A stretch of 64,000 bases of DNA from Acinetobacter sp. N54.MGS-139 (GTDB taxonomy: Bacteria; Pseudomonadota; Gammaproteobacteria; Burkholderiales; Burkholderiaceae_F), in contig LARN01000006.1 in NCBI GenBank assembly GCA_000980495.1, positions 1 through 64,000 on the forward strand, read 5' to 3'. The position numbers and the translations under genes are program-made. The notes under the pieces are model-generated. The model did not search any database and had not been told where the DNA came from. It saw nothing but the letters and a program-made list of their open reading frames with translations. Shown piece after piece: positions 19,458 through 29,921 of this stretch (within the stretch, counting starts at the first letter, position 1; each line of letters begins with the position of its first letter).

Positions 19458-20537
19458 ATGCAATCTAAAAAGATCTTTCTTTCGCTGATTGCCGCACTCA
19501 CTTTTACGGCGAGTTCAGCAACGGCTTCCGACGTTTACAGCGTGGATACGTTCGCGATCGGAACATTAATAAACGGACAATTCAAGGTTCCTAATAAGGA
19601 AAAAGCTGAAGCCTGCTACAAAATCTTAAATGATGAAACCCGCCGTCTTGAATACATTCTTTCCGCTTATGATCCCGACAGCGATGTCACACGACTGAAT
19701 GAACATCCCGGCGAGTGGATTCAAATTGAACCTGAGACTTTTGAGATATTGAACGGGTCCAAAACAATCGCCGCGCTCACGCACGGAACTTTTGATCCGA
19801 CAGTCGGCGCTTTGGTCAAACTTTGGAGTGTGGACCAGCCCGAACACCGCGTCCCCAGTGAAGCCGAAATTAAAAAAGCCTTAATTAATGTCGACTACAA
19901 CTTGATCGACGCTAAAAAAGAAAACGGCAAGTATTTCGGCAAAATCGGAAAGAAACAAGCCGTCGCTTTCGGAGCCATCGGCAAAGGCTACATCGCCGAT
20001 AAAGTCATCAATAAGCTCAAACAAGGCGGCTGCGGAGACTCTTTGATCAGTCTCGGCGGCAACGTGATCGGCTCCGGTACAAACGGCTCCGATAAGCCGT
20101 GGTCTATCGGGCTGCAGAGACCTGATAAAGAAAGAGGAGAATATTTCGCGGTCGTTCCGCTGAAAGATACTTCTGTCGTAACGTCCGGTGACTATGAAAA
20201 GTTCTTCATCAAAGACGGCGTCAAGTATCACCACATCCTGAATCCGAAAACCGGCAAACCCGTCCCCGCAACCTTATCCTCCGTAACTATCATTGACGAT
20301 AACTCCGCGAAAGCCGATGCTTTGTGCACTGCCCTTTTCGTCATGGGCTGGTCTGGCGCAATCGAGTATCTTCAGAAGCATCCCGATCTGAAGGCAGTCC
20401 TTCTGTCGGAAGATCTGAAACATGTTGCCATGACGAACTCTGCTTCCAAGATTGTCAACATCATTGATAAAGACATGACGGTCGACATTATTCCGCCCAA
20501 AGGCAAGATTGCTTTTACCGAGCCCAATCAGAATTAA
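19458..20537 (+). CDS. apbE: FAD:protein FMN transferase (ApbE family)
   Basis: ApbE proteins attach FMN covalently to Thr/Ser of exported flavoproteins such as the Rnf/Nqr subunits and fumarate- or urocanate-type reductases. The 359-residue product has a Sec signal peptide (MQSKKIFLSLIAALTF, cleavage near ATA-SD, no lipobox), then the ApbE domain: FAIGTLINGQF, DPTVGALVKLW, FGAIGKGYIADKV, SLGGNVIGSG and the metal/FMN motif HHILNPKTGKP. It is plus-strand in a minus-strand ribosomal cluster, between rpsJ and rplC, with its own leader and terminator, so it is an inserted unit. No target flavoprotein is in the window. Confidence 0.93.
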   Translation: MQSKKIFLSLIAALTFTASSATASDVYSVDTFAIGTLINGQFKVPNKEKAEACYKILNDETRRLEYILSAYDPDSDVTRLNEHPGEWIQIEPETFEILNGSKTIAALTHGTFDPTVGALVKLWSVDQPEHRVPSEAEIKKALINVDYNLIDAKKENGKYFGKIGKKQAVAFGAIGKGYIADKVINKLKQGGCGDSLISLGGNVIGSGTNGSDKPWSIGLQRPDKERGEYFAVVPLKDTSVVTSGDYEKFFIKDGVKYHHILNPKTGKPVPATLSSVTIIDDNSAKADALCTALFVMGWSGAIEYLQKHPDLKAVLLSEDLKHVAMTNSASKIVNIIDKDMTVDIIPPKGKIAFTEPNQN

Positions 20538-20554
20538 TGGCTTTAAAACGCAAA

Positions 20555-20592
20555 AAGCGCTCCGGAGTATTTGTCCGGAGCGCTTCTTTTTT
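20555..20592 (+). terminator. Intrinsic terminator of apbE
   Basis: AAGCGCTCCGGA (20555-20566) pairs perfectly with TCCGGAGCGCTT (20574-20585), then CTTTTTT. Confidence 0.93.
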
Positions 20593-20595
20593 GAG

Positions 20596-20635
20596 TAAAA
20601 ACAAGCCCTTTGAATTTTCATTCAAAGGGCTTGTT
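20596..20635 (-). terminator. Intrinsic terminator of rpsJ
   Basis: AACAAGCCCTTTGAA (20600-20614) pairs perfectly with TTCAAAGGGCTTGTT (20621-20635). On the minus strand a T-run follows. This ends the str-rpsJ transcript and isolates it from rplC. Confidence 0.92.
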
Positions 20636-20654
20636 AATTATTCAGTCAACCTTA

Positions 20655-20966
20655 TTACTGGACCTTGATTTCAACGTCCACGCCGGCAGGCAGATCGAGC
20701 TTCATCAGAGCGTCAACAGTTTTGTCTGTCGGATCGATGATGTCCATCAATCTCTGGTGAGTTCTGATTTCAAGCTGATCGCGGCTGGTCTTGTTGACGT
20801 GCGGGCTGCGAAGAATATCGAAGCGCTGAATGCGTGTGGGCAGAGGAATCGGGCCTCTGACAACAGCACCGGTTCTCTTGCCGGTATCAACGATTTCAAG
20901 AGCAGACTGATCGATCAGTTTGTAATCAAATGCCTTGAGGCGAATACGAATACGTTGGCTTTGCAT
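20655..20966 (-). CDS. rpsJ: 30S ribosomal protein S10
   Basis: S10 sits in the 30S head and also works with NusB and NusG in transcription antitermination. The 103-residue product starts [20 protein letters not shown] and has [20 protein letters not shown]. It follows tuf and is closed by a strong terminator, unlike the usual direct run into rplC. Confidence 0.98.
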   Translation of the reverse strand: MQSQRIRIRLKAFDYKLIDQSALEIVDTGKRTGAVVRGPIPLPTRIQRFDILRSPHVNKTSRDQLEIRTHQRLMDIIDPTDKTVDALMKLDLPAGVDVEIKVQ

Positions 20967-20988
20967 TATTTATCCTTTAAAGAACGAG

Positions 20989-21010
20989 GGGCCGAAGCCA
21001 TCTTCGGCCC
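20989..21010 (-). other. Strong hairpin between tuf and rpsJ
   Basis: GGGCCGAAG (20989-20997) pairs perfectly with CTTCGGCCC (21002-21010) around a 4-base loop. The minus-strand continuation CTCGTTCTTT is a weak T-tract, so partial termination or RNA processing between tuf and rpsJ is plausible. Confidence 0.55.
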
Positions 21011-21029
21011 GCGATTCGAAATGAGTTAA

Positions 21030-22220
21030 TTAACCGACGATCTTAGAAACAACGCCGGCACCGACTGTGTGGCCGCCTTCACGAATAGCGAAGCGCAGAC
21101 CTTCTTCCATAGCAATCGGAGCAATCAGCTTAACGTCCATACGGATGTTGTCGCCGGGCATAACCATTTCAACGCCTTCCGGCAGTTCGATCGTGCCGGT
21201 AACGTCAGTTGTACGGAAGTAGAACTGAGGACGATAGCCCTTGAAGAACGGTGTATGACGGCCGCCTTCTTCCTTGGTCAGAACGTAAACTTCTGCCTGG
21301 AATTCGGTGTGCGGAGTGATCGTGCCCGGTTTGGCAAGAACCTGACCGCGTTCAACGTCTTCACGCTTTGTACCGCGGAGCAGAACACCGATGTTGTCAC
21401 CGGCCTGACCCTGGTCAAGCAGCTTACGGAACATTTCGACGCCTGTGCAGGTGGTCTTCTGAGTCGGACGGATACCGACGATTTCGAGTTCGTCGCCGAC
21501 TTTAACGATACCGCGTTCAACACGGCCGGTAACAACGGTACCGCGGCCGGAGATGGAGAACACGTCTTCAACCGGCATCAAGAACGGCTGGTCAATAGCA
21601 CGTTCCGGTGTCGGGATGTAGCTGTCGAGTGTGTCGGCAAGCTTCAGAATGGACTGTTCGCCCATCGGGCCTTTGTCGCCGTCGAGAGCCATACGGGCAG
21701 AACCCTTGATGATAGGAATATCGTCGCCCGGGAAGTCGTAGTTGCTCAGAAGTTCGCGGACTTCCATTTCAACCAGTTCAAGCAGTTCTTCGTCGTTGAC
21801 GAGGTCGCACTTGTTCAGGTAAACGATGATGTAAGGAACACCGACCTGACGAGCAAGAAGGATGTGCTCACGAGTCTGAGGCATAGGACCGTCGGAAGCG
21901 GCAACAACCAGAATTGCGCCGTCCATCTGAGCAGCACCGGTAATCATGTTCTTGACGTAGTCAGCATGGCCCGGGCAGTCAACGTGTGCGTAGTGACGGT
22001 GTTCGGTTTCGTATTCGACGTGAGCGGTGTTAATCGTAATACCGCGAGCTTTTTCTTCAGGAGCTGCGTCGATCTGGTCGTAGGCTTTGGCTTCACCGCC
22101 GAACTTCTTGGAAAGAACGGTTGTGATAGCGGCTGTAAGGGTTGTCTTACCATGGTCAACGTGACCGATTGTGCCAACGTTTACATGGGGCTTAGTACGT
22201 TCGTACTTTTCTTTTGCCAT
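21030..22220 (-). CDS. tuf: Elongation factor Tu, copy 1 (str operon)
   Basis: EF-Tu delivers aminoacyl-tRNA to the ribosome. The 396-residue GTPase has G1 GHVDHGKT at about 19-26, the switch I region [15 protein letters not shown]3 DCPGHADY, G4 NKCD, and domains II and III ending in [11 protein letters not shown]. It lies in rpsL-rpsG-fusA-tuf order. A second copy at 37801-38991 reads as identical except for the last sense codon (GGT here, GGC there), as far as I can compare by eye. Confidence 0.98.
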   Translation of the reverse strand: MAKEKYERTKPHVNVGTIGHVDHGKTTLTAAITTVLSKKFGGEAKAYDQIDAAPEEKARGITINTAHVEYETEHRHYAHVDCPGHADYVKNMITGAAQMDGAILVVAASDGPMPQTREHILLARQVGVPYIIVYLNKCDLVNDEELLELVEMEVRELLSNYDFPGDDIPIIKGSARMALDGDKGPMGEQSILKLADTLDSYIPTPERAIDQPFLMPVEDVFSISGRGTVVTGRVERGIVKVGDELEIVGIRPTQKTTCTGVEMFRKLLDQGQAGDNIGVLLRGTKREDVERGQVLAKPGTITPHTEFQAEVYVLTKEEGGRHTPFFKGYRPQFYFRTTDVTGTIELPEGVEMVMPGDNIRMDVKLIAPIAMEEGLRFAIREGGHTVGAGVVSKIVG

Positions 22221-22262
22221 TTTTAATCCTTAAATATTAAATAAAAGAACAGCGTTTAAAAA

Positions 22263-24365
22263 TTACTTCGTTTTTGCTTCAATCACAGCTTCGGCAACGT
22301 TCTTCGGAGCTTCAGCGTAATGTTTGAATTCCATTGTGTAGGAAGCACGACCCTGAGTCAGAGAACGGAGCTGAGTAGCATAACCGAACATCTCGGACAG
22401 CGGAACTTCAGCCTTAACAGCTTTGCCTCCGCCGGGCAGGTCGTCCATACCCTGGATCACACCGCGGCGAGAAGAAAGGTCGCCCATAACGTCGCCCATC
22501 TTTTCTTCCGGGGTTTCAACTTCAACAGCCATGATCGGCTCGAGAAGAACCGGGCTGGCATTGCGCATACCTTCTTTGAAAGCCATAGAACCGGCCATCT
22601 TGAAGGCGTTTTCGTTGGAGTCCACTTCATGGTAAGAACCAAAGTGGAGTGTTGCCTTAACGTCAACAACCGGGTAACCGGCCAGAACACCGGACTTCAT
22701 GGTGTCTTCGATACCCTTCTGAACAGCCGGAATGTATTCACGAGGAACAACACCGCCCTTGATGGCATCGACGAATTCGTAGCCCTTGCCGGGGTTAGGT
22801 TCAAGCTTCAGCACAACGTGACCGTACTGACCGCGGCCGCCCGACTGCTTAACAAACTTAGCTTCGGCGTTCTCAACAGTAGAACGGATGGTTTCACGGT
22901 AGGCAACCTGAGGTTTGCCGACTGTGGCTTCAACGTTGAACTCACGACGCATACGGTCGACAAGAATGTCGAGGTGGAGCTCACCCATACCGGAGATAAT
23001 GGTCTGACCGCTTTCTTCGTCTGTGCGGACACGGAAAGACGGGTCTTCCTGAGCCAGACGGTTAAGAGCGATACCCATTTTTTCCTGGTCGGCCTTAGTC
23101 TTGGGCTCAACAGCCTGAGAAATAACCGGTTCCGGGAATTCCATCTTTTCAAGAATGATCGGGTGATCGATAGCGCAGAGTGTATCGCCGGTGGTCACTT
23201 CTTTCAGACCGACGGCAGCTGCGATGTCGCCTGCGAGAACTTCCTTGATTTCTTTACGTTCGTTAGCGTGCATCTGCAGCAAACGACCGATACGTTCTTT
23301 CTTGCCCTTGACGGAGTTCAGAACGGTGTCGCCGGAGTTAACAACACCGGAGTACACGCGAAGGAAGGTCAGCTGACCGACGAACGGGTCAGTCATGATC
23401 TTGAATGCAAGAGCGGAGAACGGCTCTTTGTCATCGGCCTTACGATGAGCGACGGAGTCGTCATCAGGATCGATACCCTGGACCGGAGGAATGTCAACCG
23501 GGCTCGGAAGCAGTTCAATAACGGCGTCAAGCATGCGCTGAACACCCTTGTTCTTGAAAGCTGTACCGCAGAGCATCGGCTGAATTTCGTTGGCGATGGT
23601 ACGCAGACGCAGACCCTTGTTGATGTCGGCCTCGGAGAGGTCGCCGTCATTGAGGTACTTGTCCATCAGTTCTTCGTTAGCTTCGGCAGCAGCTTCAACC
23701 ATGTTGCTGCGCCATTTTTCGGTTTCTTCAACCAGCTCGGCGGGAACGTCTTCAAATTTGAACTTCATACCCTGAGAAGCTTCATCCCAAATGATGGCTT
23801 TTCTCTTGGCCAGATCGATAACGCCTTTGAAAGTGTCTTCAGCACCGATAGGAATAACGATAGGTACAGGATTAGCTTTCAGACGAGTCTTCATCTGATC
23901 GTAAACTTTGAAGAAGTTTGCACCTGTACGGTCCATCTTGTTCACGAAAGCAAGACGGGGAACTTTGTATTTGTTAGCCTGACGCCAAACAGTTTCGGAT
24001 TGAGGCTGGACACCGCCGACAGCACAGTAAACCATGCAGGCACCGTCCAGAACACGCATGGAACGTTCAACTTCAACGGTGAAGTCAACGTGTCCCGGGG
24101 TATCAATGATGTTGATACGGTGTTCGGGATGGTTCATGTCCATACCGCGCCAGAAAGCAGTAGTAGCAGCGGAAGTAATCGTAATGCCGCGTTCCTGTTC
24201 CTGTTCCATCCAGTCCATGGTCGCAGCGCCATCGTGCACTTCGCCAATCTTGTGATTAACGCCGGTGTAGAACAGAATGCGTTCCGTGGTGGTTGTTTTG
24301 CCCGCGTCAATGTGCGCGGAAATGCCGATATTGCGATAACGCTCAATCGGAGTTTTGCGAGCCAT
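22263..24365 (-). CDS. fusA: Elongation factor G
   Basis: EF-G drives translocation and, with RRF, ribosome recycling. The 700-residue product has G1 AHIDAGKT, the switch II/G3 region DTPGHVDF, G4 NKMD, and domains II-V with the tip loop [12 protein letters not shown] of domain IV. Length fits the family. It lies between rpsG and tuf. A long antisense open frame covers it but is a codon-usage shadow. Confidence 0.98.
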   Translation of the reverse strand: MARKTPIERYRNIGISAHIDAGKTTTTERILFYTGVNHKIGEVHDGAATMDWMEQEQERGITITSAATTAFWRGMDMNHPEHRINIIDTPGHVDFTVEVERSMRVLDGACMVYCAVGGVQPQSETVWRQANKYKVPRLAFVNKMDRTGANFFKVYDQMKTRLKANPVPIVIPIGAEDTFKGVIDLAKRKAIIWDEASQGMKFKFEDVPAELVEETEKWRSNMVEAAAEANEELMDKYLNDGDLSEADINKGLRLRTIANEIQPMLCGTAFKNKGVQRMLDAVIELLPSPVDIPPVQGIDPDDDSVAHRKADDKEPFSALAFKIMTDPFVGQLTFLRVYSGVVNSGDTVLNSVKGKKERIGRLLQMHANERKEIKEVLAGDIAAAVGLKEVTTGDTLCAIDHPIILEKMEFPEPVISQAVEPKTKADQEKMGIALNRLAQEDPSFRVRTDEESGQTIISGMGELHLDILVDRMRREFNVEATVGKPQVAYRETIRSTVENAEAKFVKQSGGRGQYGHVVLKLEPNPGKGYEFVDAIKGGVVPREYIPAVQKGIEDTMKSGVLAGYPVVDVKATLHFGSYHEVDSNENAFKMAGSMAFKEGMRNASPVLLEPIMAVEVETPEEKMGDVMGDLSSRRGVIQGMDDLPGGGKAVKAEVPLSEMFGYATQLRSLTQGRASYTMEFKHYAEAPKNVAEAVIEAKTK

Positions 24366-24422
24366 GTTTCTATCCTCTGATAATGGGGAGAACCGATCGG
24401 GCCTCCCCTATTGAAAAAGAAA

Positions 24423-24896
24423 TTAGTTAAAACGGAAGTGAGAGAAGGCCTTGTTGGCTTCAGCCATACGATGGACTTCTTCACGCTTCTTCATAGCACC
24501 GCCGCGGCCTTCAGAGGCGTCGATAAGCTCGCCGGCCAAGCGGAGCGGCATAGATTTTTCACTTCTGCCCTTGGCAGCTTCACGCAGCCAGCGCATGGCC
24601 AGAGCCATACGGCGGACAGGTCTAACTTCGACCGGAACCTGGTAGTTGGCACCGCCGACACGGCGGGACTTAACTTCAACCAGCGGACGAACATTGTTCA
24701 AAGCGTTTGTGAACACTTCGAGGGGATCTTTACCAGACTTGTTCTGGATTTCTTCCAAAGCGCCATACACGATGCGTTCAGCAACGGCTTTCTTGCCGTC
24801 AAGCATGATCATGTTGACGAATTTGGTGATCTCGACGGAACCGAATTTAGGATCCGGGAGAACTTCACGTTTAGGTACTTCGCGACGACGGGGCAT
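24423..24896 (-). CDS. rpsG: 30S ribosomal protein S7
   Basis: S7 nucleates 30S head assembly and in E. coli represses the str operon. The start is ATG 24896 after GAGGTAAAC; the frame is open for 9 codons more. The product has 157 residues with [35 protein letters not shown] and the [16 protein letters not shown] loop. Confidence 0.98.
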   Translation of the reverse strand: MPRRREVPKREVLPDPKFGSVEITKFVNMIMLDGKKAVAERIVYGALEEIQNKSGKDPLEVFTNALNNVRPLVEVKSRRVGGANYQVPVEVRPVRRMALAMRWLREAAKGRSEKSMPLRLAGELIDASEGRGGAMKKREEVHRMAEANKAFSHFRFN

Positions 24897-25007
24897 GTTT
24901 ACCTCAGTTTTGTCTTCAGTCAAATAAATTGGGAATGCATTTCCATCATGAAAATGCGACTTACTCGGTCATAAAAAGAGACCGTTACCGGGTGCGGCGA
25001 TCCGGTA

Positions 25008-25385
25008 TTAAGCCTGTTTAGGACGCTTTGCGCCGTATTTAGAACGAGATTGCTTACGATCCTTGACACCCTGGGTATCAAGAGAGCCGCGGACGACGTG
25101 GTAACGAACGCCCGGCAAGTCCTTCACACGACCGCCGCGAATCAAAACGACGCTGTGTTCCTGAAGATTGTGGCCTTCACCTCCGATGTAGGAGATGACT
25201 TCAAAGCCGTTGGTCAGGCGCACCTTGGCAACTTTACGAAGAGCGGAGTTCGGCTTCTTCGGAGTTGTGGTGTAAACACGGGTGCAGACACCGCGTTTCT
25301 GCGGGCAGTTGTTGAGCGCAGGGCTCTTGCTCTTTTCAATAGCTCTCTCGCGAGGCTTACGCACTAATTGGTTAATGGTCGGCAT
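25008..25385 (-). CDS. rpsL: 30S ribosomal protein S12
   Basis: S12 lies at the decoding centre and controls accuracy. The start is ATG 25385 (125 residues), because [13 protein letters not shown] is the family N-terminus; the longer open frame covers the leader. The streptomycin-linked sites [13 protein letters not shown] and [11 protein letters not shown] carry the normal lysines. It is the first gene of the str operon, with promoter at 25545-25573 and a leader hairpin. Confidence 0.98.
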   Translation of the reverse strand: MPTINQLVRKPRERAIEKSKSPALNNCPQKRGVCTRVYTTTPKKPNSALRKVAKVRLTNGFEVISYIGGEGHNLQEHSVVLIRGGRVKDLPGVRYHVVRGSLDTQGVKDRKQSRSKYGAKRPKQA

Positions 25386-25409
25386 AAAGTCCGTATCCGA
25401 AACGATTAG

Positions 25410-25434
25410 AAAAACCACTCTTTTGACGGAGTGG
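25410..25434 (-). promoter_or_regulatory. Attenuator-like hairpin in rpsL leader
   Basis: On the minus strand CCACTC/GAGTGG (25429-25434 with 25415-25420) forms a 6-bp stem with an 8-base loop and is followed by five T, 25 bases before the rpsL ATG. It resembles the hairpin-plus-T5 unit in the rplC leader. Confidence 0.5.
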
Positions 25435-25544
25435 AGGTTAATAAAAAACTTTAGGGAAAATGCGCGGACTCTGCGCGAAAGGACGTGCTGCACGGCAGCC
25501 GAGAAAGAGCGCAGAAACCCGGGCGGGATTCCGAAAAGTTCCGC

Positions 25545-25573
25545 ATTATTGCGCAAATTCAACCAATTGTCAA
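25545..25573 (-). promoter_or_regulatory. Promoter of the str operon
   Basis: On the minus strand TTGACA (25568-25573) and AATAAT (25545-25550) are exactly 17 bases apart. Transcription would start near 25538 and give a leader of about 150 bases before rpsL. Confidence 0.8.
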
Positions 25574-25627
25574 ACTTTTCTATTTGGCTGAATAGGTTAG
25601 CAATTGTATTCGAAGTTTTTCAAAACC

Positions 25628-25655
25628 AAAAAAGCGGCCTTTCGGCCGCTTTTTT
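25628..25655 (-). terminator. Terminator of rpoBC operon
   Basis: AAAAAAGCGGCC (25628-25639) pairs with GGCCGCTTTTTT (25644-25655) around TTTC. The A/T arms make it work in both directions. It lies 20 bases after the rpoC stop. Confidence 0.93.
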
Positions 25656-25673
25656 GGAGGAGTTAAAACCTAA

Positions 25674-28600
25674 TTAGTTGTGATAGCTTTTGCTCTCACC
25701 GGCAACTTCAGCTTCCGGAATCGAGGGAGCATCACTGACGATGTTCTCATTGCCGACATAAGCCTCGGAAGTTTCGATCTCATTGTCGTACTTGAAAGCA
25801 TCGCGGTCGTGTCTGGCTCTGTGATAAGCCAGACCGGTACCGGCAGGAATCAAGCGGCCGACAATCACGTTTTCCTTCAGGCCGCGCAGCTCGTCACGTT
25901 TGCCCATGATGGCTGCTTCGGTAAGCACTCTGGTGGTTTCCTGGAAGGAAGCCGCAGAGATGAAGGAGTCCGTAGACAAGCTGGCCTTAGTAATACCCAG
26001 CAGCAGGTTGTCATATGTGGCAGGACGCTTGTTTTCGGCCAGAGCTTTTTCGTTCTCATCGAGCATTTCGCTGCGTTCGACCTGCTCGCCGGTGATGAAC
26101 TTGGTGTCACCCGGATCAGTAATGACGACGCGGCGGAGCATCTGACGAACGATCACTTCAATGTGCTTGTCGCTGATCTTCACTCCCTGCAGACGGTACA
26201 CAGCCTGAACTTCATCAACAATGTAGCGAGCCAAAGCTTCGATACCCTGAAGTCTCAGGATGTCATGCGGATCGGCAGGACCGTCAACAATAACTTCACC
26301 CTGGTGAACCACCTGACCGTCGTGAACCAGAATGTCCTTATCCTTAGGAATAAGGAATTCGTGATCCTGACCTTGTGTGTCAGTAATGATCAGACGCTGT
26401 TTGCCCTTGGTTTCCTTACCGAAAGTAACGGTACCGCTTGCCTCGGCAAGAATACCTGCGTCCTTCGGAGAACGAGCTTCGAAGAGTTCGGCAACACGCG
26501 GCAGACCGCCGGTAATGTCTCGAGTCTTCTGGCTTTCCGTCGGAATTCTGGCGAGCACGTCACCGACCTTGGCTTCGTCACCGTCGTGAACGATGATGAG
26601 CGCGCCGACCGGCAGCTGAATGCTCACAGGGTGCTCAGTACCCGGAATCTTAACGGGCTCGTTGTTGGCATCAAGGAACTGAATCAGCGGTTTGCCGATC
26701 TTGCTGGAAGAAGAGTGCTTGGCGTCAATAACCACAAGAGAGCTCAAGCCCGTCACTTCATCTACCTGGCTCTTCACTGTAACGTTATCGATAACGTTGG
26801 CAAAGCGGACTTTACCGGCGTACTCGGTAACAATCGGACGAGTCATCGGGTCCCAGTTGGCCAGTTCGGTACCGATTTCAACCTGCTGACCGTCGGAAGC
26901 AAGAAGGTTGGCGCCGTAAGGAATCTTATGACGTTCTCTCTCGCGGCCGTTCGGACCTTCAATCACGATTTCGCCGGAACGGGAAATCACAACCTTATTG
27001 CCCTTCTCACCGGTCACATAGCGCATAGAGCTTGTGAAGCGGATCGTACCGGCAGACTTCGTAACGACGTTGCTGGCCACAGCTGTGCGGCTCGCAGCAC
27101 CACCGATGTGGAACGTACGCATGGTCAGCTGAGTACCCGGTTCACCAATGGACTGAGCGGCGATAACACCGACAGCTTCACCGGCATTAACGAGCTTGCC
27201 GCGGCCGAGATCGCGGCCGTAGCACTTGGCGCAAAGACCGTAGCGTGTTTCGCAGGTAAGCGGAGTGCGGATCTTGACTTCGTCAATGCCGAGCTTCGTG
27301 ATGAGTTCGACATCATCTTCTTCAAGCAGGTGACCGGCCGGGAAGATTTCTTCCTGATTGTCCGGATTGATAACCGGATCAGCCGTCACGCGGCCGAGAA
27401 TACGGTCGGCCAGACTTTCGGTCACTTCACCGCCTTCAACCAGAGCTTTCATCAGAACGCCCTGATGGGTTCCGCAGTCGTCCTCGGTAACCACCAAGTC
27501 CTGGGTCACGTCGACCAGACGACGAGTCAGGTAACCGGAGTTAGCAGTCTTCAAAGCCGTATCGGCCAAACCCTTACGAGCACCGTGGGTAGACACGAAG
27601 TACTGCAAAACGTTCAGACCCTCACGGAAGTTCGCGGTAATCGGAGTCTCAATAATGGAGCCGTCCGGCTTAGCCATCAAACCGCGCATACCGGCCAGCT
27701 GACGGATCTGAGTTGCAGAACCGCGAGCACCGGAGTCCGCCATCATGTAGATGGAGTTGAACGATTCCTGAGTTGTCTTGTTGCCGTGACGGTCGATAAC
27801 CGGTTCGTTGGAGATTTCATCCATCATCACCTTACCGACTTTTTCTGTCGTACGACCCCAAATATCAACGACCTTGTTGTAGCGTTCGCCGGCAGTCACC
27901 AAACCGGAGGTGTACTGAGCATCGATCTCTTTGACTTCCTGTTCGGCTTCGTGAACGATTTCGTTCTTCTGTTCCGGAACAATCATGTCGTCGATAGCAA
28001 TCGACAGGCCGCCGATGGTAGCGAGGTGGTAGCCGCGCTGCATCAGTTTATCGGCGAAGATCACGGTTTCACGCAGTCCGCAGCGGCGGAAAGCCATGTT
28101 GATCAGCTTAGCGATCTCTTTCTTCTTGAGGGTCTTGTTCAATACGGAGAACGGCAGGCCCGGAGGAAGAATTTCGGAGAGAAGTGCACGACCGACGGTG
28201 GTTTCATAACGAACCATCTTCAGTGTCTTTCCACCGGTTTCTTTGTCAACATCAAATTCCTTAACGCGAACGGTGCAGCGTGTCTGAAGCTCGACAACCT
28301 TATTGGCCAAAGCACGTTCGACTTCGCCGATATCGGCAAAGAACATGCCCTCGCCCTTTCCGTTGATACGGGAACGAGTCGAATAGTAAAGACCCAACAC
28401 GATGTCCTGAGACGGAACGATCGAAGGATCGCCGTTGGCAGGGAACAGCACGTTGTTGGAAGCAAGCATCAGAGAACGTGCTTCAAGCTGTGCCTCTAAG
28501 GAAAGAGGTACGTGAACAGCCATCTGGTCGCCGTCGAAGTCAGCGTTGAACGCAGCGCAGACCAACGGGTGCAGCTGAATAGCTTTGCCTTCGATCAGGA

Positions 28601-29921
28601 GCGGTTCAAAAGCCTGAATACCGAGACGGTGAAGCGTAGGTGCACGGTTCAGCATGACGGGATGCTCGTAAATCACTTCTTCGAGAATATCCCATACGAC
28701 CGGATCCTGGTTCTCAACCATCTTCTTGGCAGCCTTGATGGTCGGAGCCAGTCCGCGAAGTTCAAGCTTGTTGAAGATAAACGGTTTGAAGAGCTCAAGA
28801 GCCATCAGTTTCGGCAGACCGCACTGATGCAGTTTCAGGTACGGACCGACGGTAATAACGGAACGGCCCGAGTAGTCAACACGTTTACCCAGCAGGTTCT
28901 GACGGAAGCGGCCGCCCTTACCTTTGATCATGTCGGCCAAAGACTTCAGAGGACGCTTGGAAGGACCGGTCATGGCTTTGCCGCGGCGGCCGTTGTCCAG
29001 CAGAGAGTCAACAGCTTCCTGCAGCATGCGTTTTTCATTGCGGACGATGATGTCCGGAGCCTTGAGCTCAAGAAGACGCTTCAGACGATTGTTACGGTTG
29101 ATCACGCGGCGGTAGAGGTCGTTCAAGTCGCTCGTAGCGAAACGACCGCCGTCAAGCGGAACCAGCGGACGCAGATCCGGCGGAAGAACCGGAAGAACAT
29201 CCATGACCATCCACTCAGGCTTAATGCCGGAGCGCTGGAAACCTTCCAGAACCTTCAAACGTTTGGCGATCTTCTTGACCTTCGCTTCGCTGGTGGTTTC
29301 GGAAAGCTCTCTGCGGAGATCCTCAACTTCTTCGTCAATGTTGATCGTAGCCAGCAGCTCTTTAATGGCTTCGGCGCCCATCATGGCCTTGAATTCGTCA
29401 CCGTATTCTTCGGTCTTAGCCATGTAGTCGTCTTCGGTCATGAGCTGGCCTCTGCGAAGCTCGGTCATGCCGGGATCTACAACGATATAGGCTTCGAAAT
29501 ACAAGACGCGTTCGATATCACGCAGAGGAATATCGAGAACCATACCCATGCGGGACGGAAGGCTCTTCAAGAACCAAATATGAGCAACAGGGCTAGCCAG
29601 CTCAATGTGACCCATGCGTTCGCGGCGAACCTTGGAAAGTGTGACTTCCACGCCGCACTTTTCGCAAACGATGCCCTGATGCTTCAGACGTTTGTATTTA
29701 CCGCAAAGACATTCGTAATCCTTAATCGGTCCGAAAATCTTTGCGCAGAACAGACCGTCGCGTTCGGGTTTGAACGTACGGTAGTTAATTGTCTCAGGCT
29801 TCTTTACTTCACCGTAAGACCAAGAACGAATCTTTTCCGGGGAAGCAATGCCGATCTTGATCGCGTCAAACGGCTCATTCTCTTTATTTGTCTTAAAGAG
29901 AGAGTTAAAAGCTTTCATCAT
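25674..29921 (-). CDS. rpoC: RNA polymerase beta' subunit
   Basis: Beta' holds the catalytic centre of RNA polymerase. The 1415-residue product has the N-terminal zinc finger ([20 protein letters not shown] near residue 70), the catalytic triad motif NADFDGDQM at about 460, the bridge helix and trigger loop region ([16 protein letters not shown] at about 925), and a second zinc site ([13 protein letters not shown]). The first ATG overlaps the rpoB stop (ATGA); a second ATG immediately follows, and either could be used. A bidirectional terminator follows. Confidence 0.98.
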   Translation of the reverse strand: MMKAFNSLFKTNKENEPFDAIKIGIASPEKIRSWSYGEVKKPETINYRTFKPERDGLFCAKIFGPIKDYECLCGKYKRLKHQGIVCEKCGVEVTLSKVRRERMGHIELASPVAHIWFLKSLPSRMGMVLDIPLRDIERVLYFEAYIVVDPGMTELRRGQLMTEDDYMAKTEEYGDEFKAMMGAEAIKELLATINIDEEVEDLRRELSETTSEAKVKKIAKRLKVLEGFQRSGIKPEWMVMDVLPVLPPDLRPLVPLDGGRFATSDLNDLYRRVINRNNRLKRLLELKAPDIIVRNEKRMLQEAVDSLLDNGRRGKAMTGPSKRPLKSLADMIKGKGGRFRQNLLGKRVDYSGRSVITVGPYLKLHQCGLPKLMALELFKPFIFNKLELRGLAPTIKAAKKMVENQDPVVWDILEEVIYEHPVMLNRAPTLHRLGIQAFEPLLIEGKAIQLHPLVCAAFNADFDGDQMAVHVPLSLEAQLEARSLMLASNNVLFPANGDPSIVPSQDIVLGLYYSTRSRINGKGEGMFFADIGEVERALANKVVELQTRCTVRVKEFDVDKETGGKTLKMVRYETTVGRALLSEILPPGLPFSVLNKTLKKKEIAKLINMAFRRCGLRETVIFADKLMQRGYHLATIGGLSIAIDDMIVPEQKNEIVHEAEQEVKEIDAQYTSGLVTAGERYNKVVDIWGRTTEKVGKVMMDEISNEPVIDRHGNKTTQESFNSIYMMADSGARGSATQIRQLAGMRGLMAKPDGSIIETPITANFREGLNVLQYFVSTHGARKGLADTALKTANSGYLTRRLVDVTQDLVVTEDDCGTHQGVLMKALVEGGEVTESLADRILGRVTADPVINPDNQEEIFPAGHLLEEDDVELITKLGIDEVKIRTPLTCETRYGLCAKCYGRDLGRGKLVNAGEAVGVIAAQSIGEPGTQLTMRTFHIGGAASRTAVASNVVTKSAGTIRFTSSMRYVTGEKGNKVVISRSGEIVIEGPNGRERERHKIPYGANLLASDGQQVEIGTELANWDPMTRPIVTEYAGKVRFANVIDNVTVKSQVDEVTGLSSLVVIDAKHSSSSKIGKPLIQFLDANNEPVKIPGTEHPVSIQLPVGALIIVHDGDEAKVGDVLARIPTESQKTRDITGGLPRVAELFEARSPKDAGILAEASGTVTFGKETKGKQRLIITDTQGQDHEFLIPKDKDILVHDGQVVHQGEVIVDGPADPHDILRLQGIEALARYIVDEVQAVYRLQGVKISDKHIEVIVRQMLRRVVITDPGDTKFITGEQVERSEMLDENEKALAENKRPATYDNLLLGITKASLSTDSFISAASFQETTRVLTEAAIMGKRDELRGLKENVIVGRLIPAGTGLAYHRARHDRDAFKYDNEIETSEAYVGNENIVSDAPSIPEAEVAGESKSYHN

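Noticed and set aside
19254..19463. 69-residue minus-strand frame over the apbE leader
   Set aside because: It lies across the predicted leader structure, has no good ribosome site and no conserved pattern. The RNA structure explains the region better.
22320..24380. 686-residue open frame antisense to fusA
   Set aside because: It mirrors the fusA codons in the opposite frame, has no ribosome site or family motif, and fusA is certain.
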